47,696 nt of DNA from an uncultured Mucilaginibacter sp. (GTDB taxonomy: Bacteria; Bacteroidota; Bacteroidia; Sphingobacteriales; Sphingobacteriaceae). The stretch covers positions 1-47,696 of the forward strand of contig NZ_CALMAT010000050.1 of the NCBI RefSeq assembly GCF_937859865.1. Direction: 5' to 3'. The stretch's first letter is position 1; each line of letters starts with the position of its first letter. This document shows positions 1-8,130 of this stretch, one piece after another. Both the position numbers and the translations under genes were made by a program. The notes under the pieces were generated by a model that searched no databases, was not told where the DNA came from, and was given only the letters and a program-made list of their open reading frames with translations.

Positions 1-599
1 ATTCTGAACTGAATTCGGTTGTTGGTGCCGCCGGGGAATTATTTAGTGTAAAAACAGCATTGTACGAATCCGTTCATCCAAATGCGATCATTGATGATTT
101 TATGATCTCGATGCTCATCGCCAAAAAAGGTTACCGCATAGTTTACGAACCGGAAGCCTATGCCACCGAAACTTCTTCGGCTAACATCAAAGAGGAATTA
201 AAGCGCAAGATCAGGATTGCGGCCGGTGGTTTACAATCCATCATCTGGCTAAAAAGTTTGCTGTTGCCGTTTCAGCAGCCGCTGTTATCGTTTCAATACA
301 TCAGCCACCGCGTTTTACGTTGGACAGTTGTACCTTTTTTGATGCTTGCGATTTTCGTTTTTAATATTTTGATTGTTACACAAACACACTTGTTCATTTA
401 TCAGCTTCTTTTAGCTGCCCAAATCCTATTTTATGCAGCCGCTTTATTGGGTTGGATTTTAGAAAAGCGACAAATCAAAATTAAAGCTTTGTTTATCCCC
501 TATTATTTTGGCATGATGAACTATGCCGTTATTGCAGGAATATTTAGATATTTATTTGGCGCGCAAAGCGCGGCTTGGGAAAAGGCTAAGCGGAAGTAG
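1..599 (+). CDS. Glycosyltransferase family 2, C-terminal part (5' truncated by window edge)
   Basis: The reading frame is open from base 3 with no true start visible, so the gene begins outside the window. The sequence NSVVGAAGELF followed by a DDF motif (around bases 96-104) and the stretch RKIRIAAGGLQSI matches processive GT2 enzymes of the cellulose/poly-GlcNAc synthase-like group, where an acidic motif supplies the catalytic base and the following basic/Q segment binds the growing chain. The last 100 or so residues contain three or four hydrophobic segments, so the protein is a membrane enzyme probably making or exporting a polysaccharide. Substrate cannot be read from this part. The core repeat TAAAAACAGCAT lies in frame at 49-60 (codons for VKTA). 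Confidence 0.85.
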   Translation, partial: SELNSVVGAAGELFSVKTALYESVHPNAIIDDFMISMLIAKKGYRIVYEPEAYATETSSANIKEELKRKIRIAAGGLQSIIWLKSLLLPFQQPLLSFQYISHRVLRWTVVPFLMLAIFVFNILIVTQTHLFIYQLLLAAQILFYAAALLGWILEKRQIKIKALFIPYYFGMMNYAVIAGIFRYLFGAQSAAWEKAKRK

Positions 600-618
600 A
601 GGGTGTAGAGAATTTTTC

Positions 619-969
619 TTAAACTTTTAATAATTCACATTCCGAAAATTCAATTATCCTGTTTCCTGCATTGGTAATTATTTCAATTTTACTTTTTGTT
701 AATCCAAATATATCTTGGTCATCATCCATTGTTGCTGGAACAACTAAATCTATTATTTCTAAAATTGTACGAGGGCCAACAAAAGGTAATTCCTCTAACT
801 TGTATTTGGTAATATTCCTGAATCTTAGAATCTTGTTTTCAAAGATGTTATTATCCCAGTTTGCAGGATAATTTAGTAAAAAATCAAAAGTTTGGTCAGT
901 AGAATTTTCTTTTACTTCTATTATTTGTGAGTCATGAAAAGAGTGATTTTTAAATTTATTTATTTTCAT
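619..969 (-). CDS. Small hypothetical protein (116 aa)
   Basis: A complete 116-residue reading frame starting with ATG at 967-969. There is no signal peptide or membrane segment; the protein is acidic and rich in Asp/Glu/Ile, with an N-terminal NHSFHDSQI segment. The length and composition resemble small soluble immunity- or DUF-type proteins, but I do not recognise a family and assign no function. It is the last of several minus-strand genes; a copy of the dispersed repeat (974-1015) separates it from the DUF5615 gene upstream, leaving only a few bases before its start codon. Confidence 0.6.
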   Translation of the reverse strand: MKINKFKNHSFHDSQIIEVKENSTDQTFDFLLNYPANWDNNIFENKILRFRNITKYKLEELPFVGPRTILEIIDLVVPATMDDDQDIFGLTKSKIEIITNAGNRIIEFSECELLKV

Positions 970-973
970 TTTA

Positions 974-1015
974 TTCTGATAATGCTTCTTTTACCACCTA
1001 AAAATTAGTATCCTA
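974..1015 (-). repeat. Extended dispersed repeat, left copy flanking the DUF433/DUF5615 pair
   Basis: A 42-bp element with the core ATGCTTCTTTTA at 982-993, then CCACC, then TAAAAATTAGT. It matches the copy at 1610-1651 at 39 of 42 positions and lies in the same orientation. Read on the coding strand of the neighbouring minus-strand genes it ends in TAAAAGAAGCAT. Confidence 0.9.
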
Positions 1016-1036
1016 CCAAGCTTGTATAACCACAAT

Positions 1037-1360
1037 TTAAGATACTTCTATAACATTTTGCAAATTACCTTCCGAGACACGTAGAAAGATTTTTGGAACA
1101 AGTATTTTTAACGTTTGTCGTGTGTTATTTTTAGCACGTAAAACAATAATCGTTAGCGGAAGCCTTTGTAAATTCTGTTGATAAGGCAAATTTCTGTCAA
1201 CGGTTATAAATAGTTCAAAGTTGTTATCTGTCATCAGCTTTAACAATTCGCCATTCTTTTTTCCTAACCAAAGCATGTCTCTTACCGTCCTAACTTCATG
1301 TTCTTCGCCGAAATCATATTTCAATTTTCGGGGCAAACTTTCGTCAAGCAAAATTTTCAT
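1037..1360 (-). CDS. DUF5615 family PIN-like protein (putative toxin)
   Basis: This 107-residue protein opens with MKILLDESLPRKL and contains FITVDRNLPYQQN, the acidic positions typical of the DUF5615/Mut7-C-like branch of the PIN nuclease superfamily. Members are usually paired with a DUF433 gene and are predicted ribonuclease toxins; activity is inferred from the family. Its start overlaps the end of the DUF433 frame by 17 bases, which indicates translational coupling with the antitoxin-like gene upstream. Length is normal for the family. The pair lies between two near-identical 42-bp repeats (974-1015 and 1610-1651). Confidence 0.85.
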   Translation of the reverse strand: MKILLDESLPRKLKYDFGEEHEVRTVRDMLWLGKKNGELLKLMTDNNFELFITVDRNLPYQQNLQRLPLTIIVLRAKNNTRQTLKILVPKIFLRVSEGNLQNVIEVS

Positions 1361-1574
1361 GAAGTACTTTTTCTGTTGTGATCGATAGTTTTGCCATCTC
1401 CAAAACTGCCAAAGCTATTTCCTTTGTTACCGATGGAAAATCGTCCAGAAATTCGTCAAGGTCTTCACCGTTTTCTAAATAATCAAAAAGGTTTTGAATA
1501 GGAACCCTCGTCCCGGCAAAAACAGGCGCGCCACTCATAATTTCCGGGTCTATACTTATTTGTCCGTACAACAT
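1344..1574 (-). CDS. DUF433 family protein (putative antitoxin)
   Basis: A 76-residue protein with the characteristic DUF433 pattern: IxIDPEIMSGAPVFAGTRVPI near the N-terminus, then a helical region containing FLDDFPSVT. DUF433 proteins carry a winged-helix-like fold and are commonly encoded directly upstream of DUF5615 proteins, as here, forming a predicted type II toxin-antitoxin module. It probably binds its own promoter and neutralises the product of 1037-1360; this is inference from the family and gene order. The start ATG is at 1572-1574, and the space to the greA-like gene upstream is filled mostly by the repeat at 1610-1651. Confidence 0.85.
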   Translation of the reverse strand: MLYGQISIDPEIMSGAPVFAGTRVPIQNLFDYLENGEDLDEFLDDFPSVTKEIALAVLEMAKLSITTEKVLHENFA

Positions 1575-1609
1575 GTTTGATAGTTTTGATTCACTAAGTT
1601 AATAAACCA

Positions 1610-1651
1610 TTCTGATAATACTTCTTTTACCACCTAAAAATCAGTGTCCTA
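1610..1651 (-). repeat. Extended dispersed repeat, right copy flanking the DUF433/DUF5615 pair
   Basis: A 42-bp element with core ATACTTCTTTTA at 1618-1629, a direct copy of 974-1015 with three differences. Its last bases (CTA at 1649-1651) form the TAG stop codon of the GreA/GreB-like gene, so the repeat abuts and enters that coding region. Confidence 0.9.
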
Positions 1652-2143
1652 CAAAACCTTTAAAACCTGAAACACTTTTCCATTCAACGTAAAACTATCT
1701 CCGGCTTTTTTGCCTTTTAACGCCAAACCAATCGGTGAAGCCACAGAAACAGCATAATAACGTTTGGTACCGATCAGCAAAGCACCGGCACTAACGGCCA
1801 GATAAAAATCGCCATGGTCAGTTTCTGCCAAACTGCCTGCTTGTGCAAATTGGTGATTTGTATCGAAATTGATTTGCTGCAATTGCGCCTGCATTTTCCG
1901 TGCTTCCAATAATTGCCGCGAGTTGAGGTCTATTTCCTGCTGCATCATGGCGCGGCCGGTTTCATATTTATCGCCGGCACTGCTTTTGGTATCGTTTTCG
2001 GATGCTTTTCGGGCTTCGGCAATGGCGGTTTCGGCATCGGCAATACGTTGTTGGATTTGTTCGGCACAAAGCTGGTGGAGTTGTTGTTTGATGTTCAAAA
2101 GCTGAGAATTGGATTGTTTTGTAAAGATGGGCAAATCTCCCAT
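1649..2143 (-). CDS. GreA/GreB-like transcription elongation factor
   Basis: A 164-residue protein with an N-terminal helical, Gln/Ala-rich coiled coil (about residues 10-100) and a C-terminal FKBP-like domain ending ASPIGLALKGKKAGDSF, the signature of GreA/GreB family factors that insert a coiled coil into the RNA polymerase secondary channel and stimulate transcript cleavage. This form, with an SSAGDKYETGRAM segment in the coiled coil, is typical of Bacteroidota and is often misannotated as a 3-oxoacyl-ACP synthase. Whether it cleaves backtracked RNA or plays a related role is not shown. The stop codon lies inside the repeat at 1610-1651. Confidence 0.8.
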   Translation of the reverse strand: MGDLPIFTKQSNSQLLNIKQQLHQLCAEQIQQRIADAETAIAEARKASENDTKSSAGDKYETGRAMMQQEIDLNSRQLLEARKMQAQLQQINFDTNHQFAQAGSLAETDHGDFYLAVSAGALLIGTKRYYAVSVASPIGLALKGKKAGDSFTLNGKVFQVLKVL

Positions 2144-2185
2144 GATTAAAACATTTAACGCTTCTGCAAGTTAAATTTATGCCGA

Positions 2186-2197
2186 TAAAAGAAGCAT
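2186..2197 (+). repeat. Core repeat TAAAAGAAGCAT directly upstream of a start codon
   Basis: An exact core copy that ends four bases before the ATG at 2202. Its purine-rich AAAAGAAG occupies the position a ribosome-binding site would take. Confidence 0.8.
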
Positions 2198-2201
2198 CAC
2201 C

Positions 2202-2423
2202 ATGAGCACAAAATCAATTTACAACGCAGGGCCAGACCCGGAAACTTCACCTGAACAAGCACCGCCGGAAAGCCCAAGGCCGGAAATCCCGCAGGAAGAC
2301 CCAACACCTTTTCGTTCGCCGGATTTTCCTGCTCCGGATCGTTTCCCCGCAGAAAACCCAAGTTATCCTTCAAGCCCGGAGTTTCCCGGTACGCCAATGC
2401 CTTCGGAAATACAGCGTTTTTAA
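2202..2423 (+). CDS. Proline-rich small protein
   Basis: A 73-residue frame in which roughly one residue in three is proline, interspersed with Glu, Ser and Asp. No signal peptide or membrane segment is visible and the chain is predicted to be disordered. It runs divergently from the GreA/GreB-like gene and convergently to the alcohol dehydrogenase, with an inverted repeat terminator after it at 2461-2498. An antisense frame overlaps it (2197-2397), so coding status is not certain, but the terminator and the ordinary spacing to the ATG support this strand. No family recognised. Confidence 0.5.
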   Translation: MSTKSIYNAGPDPETSPEQAPPESPRPEIPQEDPTPFRSPDFPAPDRFPAENPSYPSSPEFPGTPMPSEIQRF

Positions 2424-2460
2424 TTTATTTTTTACTTTCGAATTTAATGGTAAAAAATCC

Positions 2461-2498
2461 AACTTAAACTAAGTAAATTACCTTACTTGGTTTAAGTT
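2461..2498. terminator. Bidirectional terminator-like inverted repeat
   Basis: Two 16-base arms (2461-2476 and 2483-2498) pair with one mismatch around a six-base loop, between the convergent genes ending at 2423 and 2564. The stem is AT-rich. Confidence 0.65.
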
Positions 2499-2563
2499 GA
2501 AAGTCATTAAGTTTATATTTATAGGTTACCGGATACCAACTTAACTAAAGTGTCTAACCAACG

Positions 2564-3607
2564 CTATTTTAAAGTAGCCATATCTATAACAAACCTGTAG
2601 CGTACATCTCCTTTTACCATACGTTCAAAAGCCGGATGGATATCTTTGATGTCGATCAGTTCTATATCTGATGTGATGTCGTGTTCTACACAAAAATCGA
2701 GCATTTCCTGAGTTTCGGCCAGGCCGCCCGCGCCTGATCCGGTAACAGTTTTATTGCCTCCCGACAGTGAAAATGAAGGAACTTGAAATGGTTCTACCGG
2801 CATACCTACCGTTATAAAAGTTCCGTTTGTATGCAGCAGGGGCAAATAAAGATTAATATCATGGTTGGCGGCAACAGTATCCAGTATAAAATCAAATGTG
2901 CCTTTTACTGCGGCCAATTCATCTGCATTTTTTGTAACTACAAAGTGGTGCGCGCCCAAAGCTTTGGCAGCTTCCCTTTTAGATTCAGAAGTGCTTAGTA
3001 TGGTAACTTCTGCGCCAAAGGCAACGCCAAACTTAACGCCCATATGCCCTAATCCGCCCAAACCAACAATAGCCAGTTTATGCCCTTTGCCAACCTTCCA
3101 TTTGCGCAAAGGGGAATAAGTGGTGATGCCGGCACAAAGTAAAGGCGCCACACCAGCCAGGTTTAATTTATCTGAAATATGATGAACAAATTCTTCGCGA
3201 ACGATGATATTATTTGAATAGCCGCCATAAGTTGGCAATCCATCGTGCCCGGTACTATTATAAGTTTGTACGGCACTCACTTGGCAAAACTGTTCCTGGT
3301 GGTTTTTGCAGTCGTCACATTCCATACAAGAATCTACCATAACTCCTACGCCACCCAAATCCCCGGTTTTAAACTTCTTTACGTGTAATCCTATTTGAGT
3401 GATTTTACCTACAATTTCGTGGCCCGGCACCATCGGAAACACACCCGGAAACCACTCATTTTTGATTTGATGGAGATCAGTATGGCAAACCCCACAATAG
3501 GCAATTTCTATCAGCACGTCATGTGGACCAATTTCTCTTCGTTCAAAATTCCAGGGTGCTAAATCTGTTTCTGCACTTTGGGCAGCGTATCCTTTTGCTT
3601 GTATCAT
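2564..3607 (-). CDS. Zinc-dependent NAD(P) alcohol dehydrogenase (YahK/CAD-like)
   Basis: A 347-residue medium-chain dehydrogenase/reductase. Catalytic zinc ligands are visible as Cys41 (GVCHTD), His63-Glu64 (PGHE) and Cys158; the structural zinc lobe has Cys94, Cys97, Cys100 and Cys108. The nucleotide-binding motif GLGGLG is at about 182-187. The pattern fits the cinnamyl-alcohol-dehydrogenase/YahK group, which reduces aldehydes with NADPH in the cytoplasm; the physiological substrate is unknown. The AraC-type regulator lies 81 bases upstream on the same strand and is the likely local regulator. Length and motifs are complete. Confidence 0.92.
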   Translation of the reverse strand: MIQAKGYAAQSAETDLAPWNFERREIGPHDVLIEIAYCGVCHTDLHQIKNEWFPGVFPMVPGHEIVGKITQIGLHVKKFKTGDLGGVGVMVDSCMECDDCKNHQEQFCQVSAVQTYNSTGHDGLPTYGGYSNNIIVREEFVHHISDKLNLAGVAPLLCAGITTYSPLRKWKVGKGHKLAIVGLGGLGHMGVKFGVAFGAEVTILSTSESKREAAKALGAHHFVVTKNADELAAVKGTFDFILDTVAANHDINLYLPLLHTNGTFITVGMPVEPFQVPSFSLSGGNKTVTGSGAGGLAETQEMLDFCVEHDITSDIELIDIKDIHPAFERMVKGDVRYRFVIDMATLK

Positions 3608-3688
3608 ATTTCATGTTTTTAATTAGAAGCAAAAGTAAAAGAACTAAAGGGTAGATAATTACAAGTTTCAAAGCAATAATTATACTTT

Positions 3689-4582
3689 TCAAAGTAATTT
3701 TCTTAAAGACAATGGCGTAATGCCAGTATGTTTTTTAAAAAAGTTGTTGAAGTAGGATGGGTATTCAAACCCAAGGCTATAAGAAATTTCTGCAACGTTA
3801 TAGTCGGTAAAAGTTAACAGCGATTTAGCTTCGGAAATCAGTTTTTCATTGATGTGTGCCGTTGTTGCTTTTCCGGTCGCCTCCTGAACGGCAGCGTTTA
3901 AATAATTTACATGTACCGCTAACTGATCGGCATAATCGCCTGCTTTTTTAAGTTTTATTGTTTGCAAGGGCAGATCTACCGGAAACTGTTTATTTAAGAG
4001 GGAAAGGAAAAGATTGGCCAGGCGTGATGCTGCTTTAGGAGGTGTAAAATAGGCAATAGCCGGTTGCATCATAATGGCTTCATGCAAAATCAAGTTTATG
4101 TGACTGCGCATCAAATCATTCTTATAAACATATTTGCTGTCTACTTCTTCTCTCATCCGGCTAAACAGGCTACAGAGATAATTTACCTGTTTATCGTTTA
4201 GAAAATACACCGGTTCTCCTCCGGCTTTAAATAATAAAGAGTCTTGCAGGCTTTCCTGGTGGTTGGTTGTATGAAGAAAATCATCTGTAAAAACACAAAA
4301 ATACCCGGCCGATCCTTCTTCACTGGTTTCACCTTGCCAAAAATAAGGCACCAACGGATTGGTAAATACCAATGCCGGTCTTTTAACTTCAATACTCCGA
4401 TTGGCATAATCCAGCGTGCTGTTACATTTAGTAACTAAAGTGATCTTGTAAAAGTCTCTGCGGTTATAAGATGCAAGCGTACACTTGCCTTCACCTATTG
4501 CAGCAACTTTAAATTGTCCGGAATCTGCTTTTGAGAGGAGGTTTTTCTCTGCTTTGATCTTAACAATTTGTGAAAGTTCCAT
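3689..4582 (-). CDS. AraC family transcriptional regulator
   Basis: A 297-residue protein with a divergent N-terminal cupin-like sensing half and a C-terminal double helix-turn-helix of the AraC type, ending YNVAEISYSLGF, then YPSYFNNFFKKHTGITP, which is the canonical second helix-turn-helix and recognition segment. It likely controls the alcohol dehydrogenase immediately downstream, since both are on the minus strand with 81 bases between them; this is inferred from position. The effector is not evident. Start ATG at 4580-4582. Confidence 0.9.
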   Translation of the reverse strand: MELSQIVKIKAEKNLLSKADSGQFKVAAIGEGKCTLASYNRRDFYKITLVTKCNSTLDYANRSIEVKRPALVFTNPLVPYFWQGETSEEGSAGYFCVFTDDFLHTTNHQESLQDSLLFKAGGEPVYFLNDKQVNYLCSLFSRMREEVDSKYVYKNDLMRSHINLILHEAIMMQPAIAYFTPPKAASRLANLFLSLLNKQFPVDLPLQTIKLKKAGDYADQLAVHVNYLNAAVQEATGKATTAHINEKLISEAKSLLTFTDYNVAEISYSLGFEYPSYFNNFFKKHTGITPLSLRKLL

Positions 4583-4745
4583 TTACAAAATTAAACATTT
4601 CAAAGAAACTTATTTTGAGATATGGGTTAATAAAGCACTAAAACTTTGCTGTCGGCAACACATCGGAATGTTTAAACTTATCCTTGTATTTTGATAACCT
4701 GTTTCAAATTATGTAAAATCCTTCGATATATTTAGGATTAATGAC

Positions 4746-4809
4746 AATGCTTCTTTTACCCTATAAAAATTGGTTATATTCTCAATTTTTATAGGGTAAA
4801 AGAAGCATT
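4746..4809. terminator. Perfect 27-bp palindrome made of two inverted repeat copies
   Basis: Arms 4746-4772 and 4783-4809 are exact reverse complements with a 10-base loop. Each arm is a full dispersed-repeat copy (core ATGCTTCTTTTA at 4747-4758, TAAAAGAAGCAT at 4797-4808). The stop codon of the gene at 4808-8014 is inside the right arm. The transcript would form a long hairpin, so it probably terminates that gene and insulates the region from the AraC gene. Confidence 0.85.
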
Positions 4810-7800
4810 ACCAGCCAGGGGCAAAAGTTAAACCTAACACCGGTTTTTGTACGTCCGTCCGTTGGAAAGGAATGGCCAGATAGGGTTCCAACACAAAAGC
4901 ACCAAAAATATTTACCCGCAAAGAAATACCGGTGGAAAAAGCCGGAACACGGTTATATCCGCTTGGATAAACCAACTGGCCAAAGCGGCTGTAAACCGGG
5001 TTTCCGCTGGAATCCGTTAAATATTGGTTGGCATCTGGTTCTTTTTTGAAAGCAATTTTATCACCGGCGTTCCAGGCTAGTCCGGCATCAAAGAAAAAAT
5101 TCAGTTCGGTAAACAGGAATTTGGATTTGATCTGCGACAGTTTTTCCGGGCCGGTGAAAGGTAGGCGTACTTCAAAATTGGCCACGGCAGTGCGGCTTCC
5201 CTGCAACTGGTCAATCGTAAAATTGCCTTTGTTCCTGGCGTTGTTGTTGTAAAAACTGTTGGCTTCGTAACCCCTGATTAAATATGGATAACCGATAAAC
5301 AGCGGGAAAAGCGCCTGGCTGTTATCGCCAAAACGGCCGTAGCCATAAATGCGGCCGGCAAATGTTACGGGTTTGGTGCGTACGTATTTCCGCAAATCTA
5401 TCGTTGGCGCTAAAAATTTAAAACTGCCCACGTTGCCTTCAATCCCAATCCGGTAACGGTAACCTTCCAACGGCGAGGCAACCCCGAAGTAAGAATTATC
5501 GCCAACCAAAGCCGTATTTAATTGGAAAAGCGAAAAAGGCATTAAATCATAACCGGTCTCGCTCAAATATTGCGCACGTGAGATTTTTTCATGTTCCGAA
5601 TATAAACCATTGGTTATTTGGAGATTGTTGTTGGTTGTTACGTAGTTGTAATACGTGCTGTAGCGATCTACCCGGTAATAATATTGGGAGGCACCTGTGC
5701 CAAACTCAATCCGGGTAACTTTAGAAAAAGGGTATGAAGTAAAAACCTGCAACGCATCCTGAAAAGTGCGCGTAATATCGTATCGGGATTCGTAAACGCT
5801 AACGGGTTTGTTGTTTTGGCTGATGTTGGTGATGCCTTCCTGGTAGGTTGCATATTGGAATGGGATATGCGAAGCACTTACGCCAAAGTTCCAGCGGCCT
5901 TGCTGGTTGATGTAGGCCAGTTGCGCACCAAAATCATAAATTTGGCCATTTACGGCAGCACCAGCATAAATTTGGTTTCGGCCAATAATATCACTGAACA
6001 AACCTTGGATACCACTGGCCAAACCGGCACCATATCGGCTCACACCTGCACCAACACCGCTGCTGGCCAGGTAATCCAGTTTAAATTGTGGTTTAAAAGG
6101 GATATTATGGATAGAATCCGTCGGGATTTTTTGATAGGCCAAAAAATTGTTCAGGTTGGTATTGATCAAATCAACACCGACAGATTTTGGCGGCGGCAAC
6201 AAGGCAGCGTCAAAATTGATAGCCTGGTTTTCTACTGCAACAGGTTTAAAATCAGCAACTTTTGCATTGTAAATGGTGTATTTCTGGGCGCGATAATAGG
6301 AGTAAACCACATCGTTATTAGCCGATAAGCTCAAAGCAGGCGAGAACTCGGTGATCCCGGAAATTCCCGTAAACAAGTTCGTCATCTGCTCAGTGGTTGC
6401 GCTGCTTAAATTGTAGCGGTACATATTGCGGAAACCATCGCGGTTGCTTAAAAAGTAGATAGACTTGTCATCCGCAGAAAAAGCCGGGTTTAAATTGTTG
6501 GCTCCGTTAAAAATTGGAATGTCGGTTGTTGTTTTTGTAGCAAGATCATAAACCGCCAAATTAAACGGAATGGTTTGTGCTAAAGATTGGTCGTAAGTCG
6601 TCCGGTCACTGGTGAAAACAATTTTTTTGCCATCGTGCGAAAAGCTGGGCTGGTAATCGGTGTATTTATCGTTGGTGAGCTGTGTTACTGTTTTTGTGGG
6701 GATATTGTACAGGTACAAATCGCTTTGCCCTTCGGCCAAAGCGTTGAAAACAATGTCATTACCATTTGGCGACCAGCTTAAATTACTAAACTGCTTGGCC
6801 TTTTTCATGGAGGTTTCTTCCAGTACACGACCGCTGTTTACATCAACAATCACGAGCTTGTTTCGGCCTTCGTTAAAAACGCTGAAAGCAAAACGCTTGC
6901 TATCCGGCGACCAAGTTCCAGCCGATTCGATAAAGTTAAATTCATCAATGTGCGTGTTCGAGACCTTGCTCGTCAGCTTTCGTAAGATGCGCCCAGTTTT
7001 GGCATCAGCGAGATAAAGATCAATGCTGAACAGGTTTTTTTCGGAAAGGAAAGCAATGTATTTTCCATCCGGACTGATCGCCGGTGCCACATTCATCTTC
7101 CCGCTGTTTTTATCATCAATCACTTTTAAGCCAACTGGAACTTGCAACGTATCTTTTAAATAGGGTTTGTAGGTTGCTTCAATGGAATTTTTCCACAAGT
7201 TTGAAAGCGTTTTTTCATCGTAACCAAATGTTCTGCGGATGCCATAATCCAAACCAAAATGTGCCGTGTTTTTGAAAAAAGGCACAATTACGGAGTCGCC
7301 ATAAGTTGACCCGACAAACGACCAAAAAGCCTCGCCATAACGGTACGGGAAGTATTTGCTGCTGGTGGTTAAATCTTTAAGCGTCGGAATATCTTTGTTG
7401 AGGTAAGCATCGCGCATCCACATGGCCGTGTAAGCGTCTTTTTTGCCCAGCGAAAGGTATTCTGCCATCCCTTCAATCATCCACAACGGCAAATTATTGA
7501 TGCTGCTTACATCGCCCTGCGCCCGGTTATTGTCGAGCAGCGTATGGTATTGAAATGCGTGAACCAGTTCGTGGCCGATTACGTGGCGCGTGGTTTGGCT
7601 GGTTTCCATCAGCGGCATCACCACACGGTTTTTTAAGCCTTCGGTTACACCGCCTGTTCCTACGCCAATTTCACCTTGTATCGCTGTAGTTTGTTCAAAA
7701 TCAGGATGATCGGCATACAAAATAATCGGGTTGGCTTTCCGGAAAGTATCCTGAAAAACCTGCTGATGGATGGTGTACCAAAGTTCACTTTCCTGTGCAA

Positions 7801-8014
7801 AACGTTTGATTACGCTATCGTTTTTCAGGTAATAATAAATTTCGAAATGCGGGGTTTTGTAAACTTTAAATTTGAGGTTTTTGTAGCGGACTTTATTTTG
7901 TCCGAAGTACTGCGCATCCGAATTTTTAGGCAGTAAAAACAGTATGCCGAAAACACAGCACAACGTACAAAACAACTTTTTAAATGGGTAGCGGGTAAGT
8001 TTGGTTTTTTCCAT
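4808..8014 (-). CDS. Peptidase MA-like / TolB propeller / outer-membrane barrel fusion protein
   Basis: A 1068-residue secreted protein. A hydrophobic signal segment (about residues 12-35) is followed by a gluzincin domain with HELVH at 148-152 and a downstream WMIEGMAEY (about 178-186) supplying the third zinc ligand. Next come repeated PD40/TolB-type beta-propeller blades (about 290-620; motifs such as APAISPDGKYIAF and FSHDGKKIVFTSD), and the last 350 or so residues are an aromatic-rich beta-barrel with the look of BamA/TamA C-terminal barrels. The domain order suggests a cell-envelope protease or assembly factor; the substrate is unknown. A core repeat (7934-7945) is embedded in the signal-peptide codons. 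Confidence 0.85.
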   Translation of the reverse strand: MEKTKLTRYPFKKLFCTLCCVFGILFLLPKNSDAQYFGQNKVRYKNLKFKVYKTPHFEIYYYLKNDSVIKRFAQESELWYTIHQQVFQDTFRKANPIILYADHPDFEQTTAIQGEIGVGTGGVTEGLKNRVVMPLMETSQTTRHVIGHELVHAFQYHTLLDNNRAQGDVSSINNLPLWMIEGMAEYLSLGKKDAYTAMWMRDAYLNKDIPTLKDLTTSSKYFPYRYGEAFWSFVGSTYGDSVIVPFFKNTAHFGLDYGIRRTFGYDEKTLSNLWKNSIEATYKPYLKDTLQVPVGLKVIDDKNSGKMNVAPAISPDGKYIAFLSEKNLFSIDLYLADAKTGRILRKLTSKVSNTHIDEFNFIESAGTWSPDSKRFAFSVFNEGRNKLVIVDVNSGRVLEETSMKKAKQFSNLSWSPNGNDIVFNALAEGQSDLYLYNIPTKTVTQLTNDKYTDYQPSFSHDGKKIVFTSDRTTYDQSLAQTIPFNLAVYDLATKTTTDIPIFNGANNLNPAFSADDKSIYFLSNRDGFRNMYRYNLSSATTEQMTNLFTGISGITEFSPALSLSANNDVVYSYYRAQKYTIYNAKVADFKPVAVENQAINFDAALLPPPKSVGVDLINTNLNNFLAYQKIPTDSIHNIPFKPQFKLDYLASSGVGAGVSRYGAGLASGIQGLFSDIIGRNQIYAGAAVNGQIYDFGAQLAYINQQGRWNFGVSASHIPFQYATYQEGITNISQNNKPVSVYESRYDITRTFQDALQVFTSYPFSKVTRIEFGTGASQYYYRVDRYSTYYNYVTTNNNLQITNGLYSEHEKISRAQYLSETGYDLMPFSLFQLNTALVGDNSYFGVASPLEGYRYRIGIEGNVGSFKFLAPTIDLRKYVRTKPVTFAGRIYGYGRFGDNSQALFPLFIGYPYLIRGYEANSFYNNNARNKGNFTIDQLQGSRTAVANFEVRLPFTGPEKLSQIKSKFLFTELNFFFDAGLAWNAGDKIAFKKEPDANQYLTDSSGNPVYSRFGQLVYPSGYNRVPAFSTGISLRVNIFGAFVLEPYLAIPFQRTDVQKPVLGLTFAPGW

Positions 8015-8038
8015 ATTGACAAACCTGGATAAAATTAA

Positions 8039-8050
8039 ATGCTTCTTTTA
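8039..8050 (-). repeat. Core repeat ATGCTTCTTTTA between two large genes
   Basis: An exact core in the 116-base gap between the start of the protease/propeller gene and the end of the penicillin-binding protein gene. The usual extension is missing here. Confidence 0.8.
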
Positions 8051-8130
8051 GGAGTATATTTTTTGCCTCAGTTAAGATAACGCAGATTTAGACCAATTAT
8101 TAAACCTCAAGTTCGATTTGCAAAAAATTA

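Noticed and set aside
974-1651. The recurring short repeats as a CRISPR array
   Set aside because: Copies are hundreds to thousands of bases apart, vary in length and lie inside genes; there are no regular spacers and no cas genes.
2197-2397. Antisense frame opposite the proline-rich small gene as a gene
   Set aside because: It overlaps the plus-strand frame fully, has no recognisable domain or suitable upstream region, and its proline/glycine composition looks like the mirror of the other strand.
5816-6328. 170-aa plus-strand frame within the protease/propeller gene
   Set aside because: It is antisense to a gene with clear domain motifs and has no start context or family likeness.
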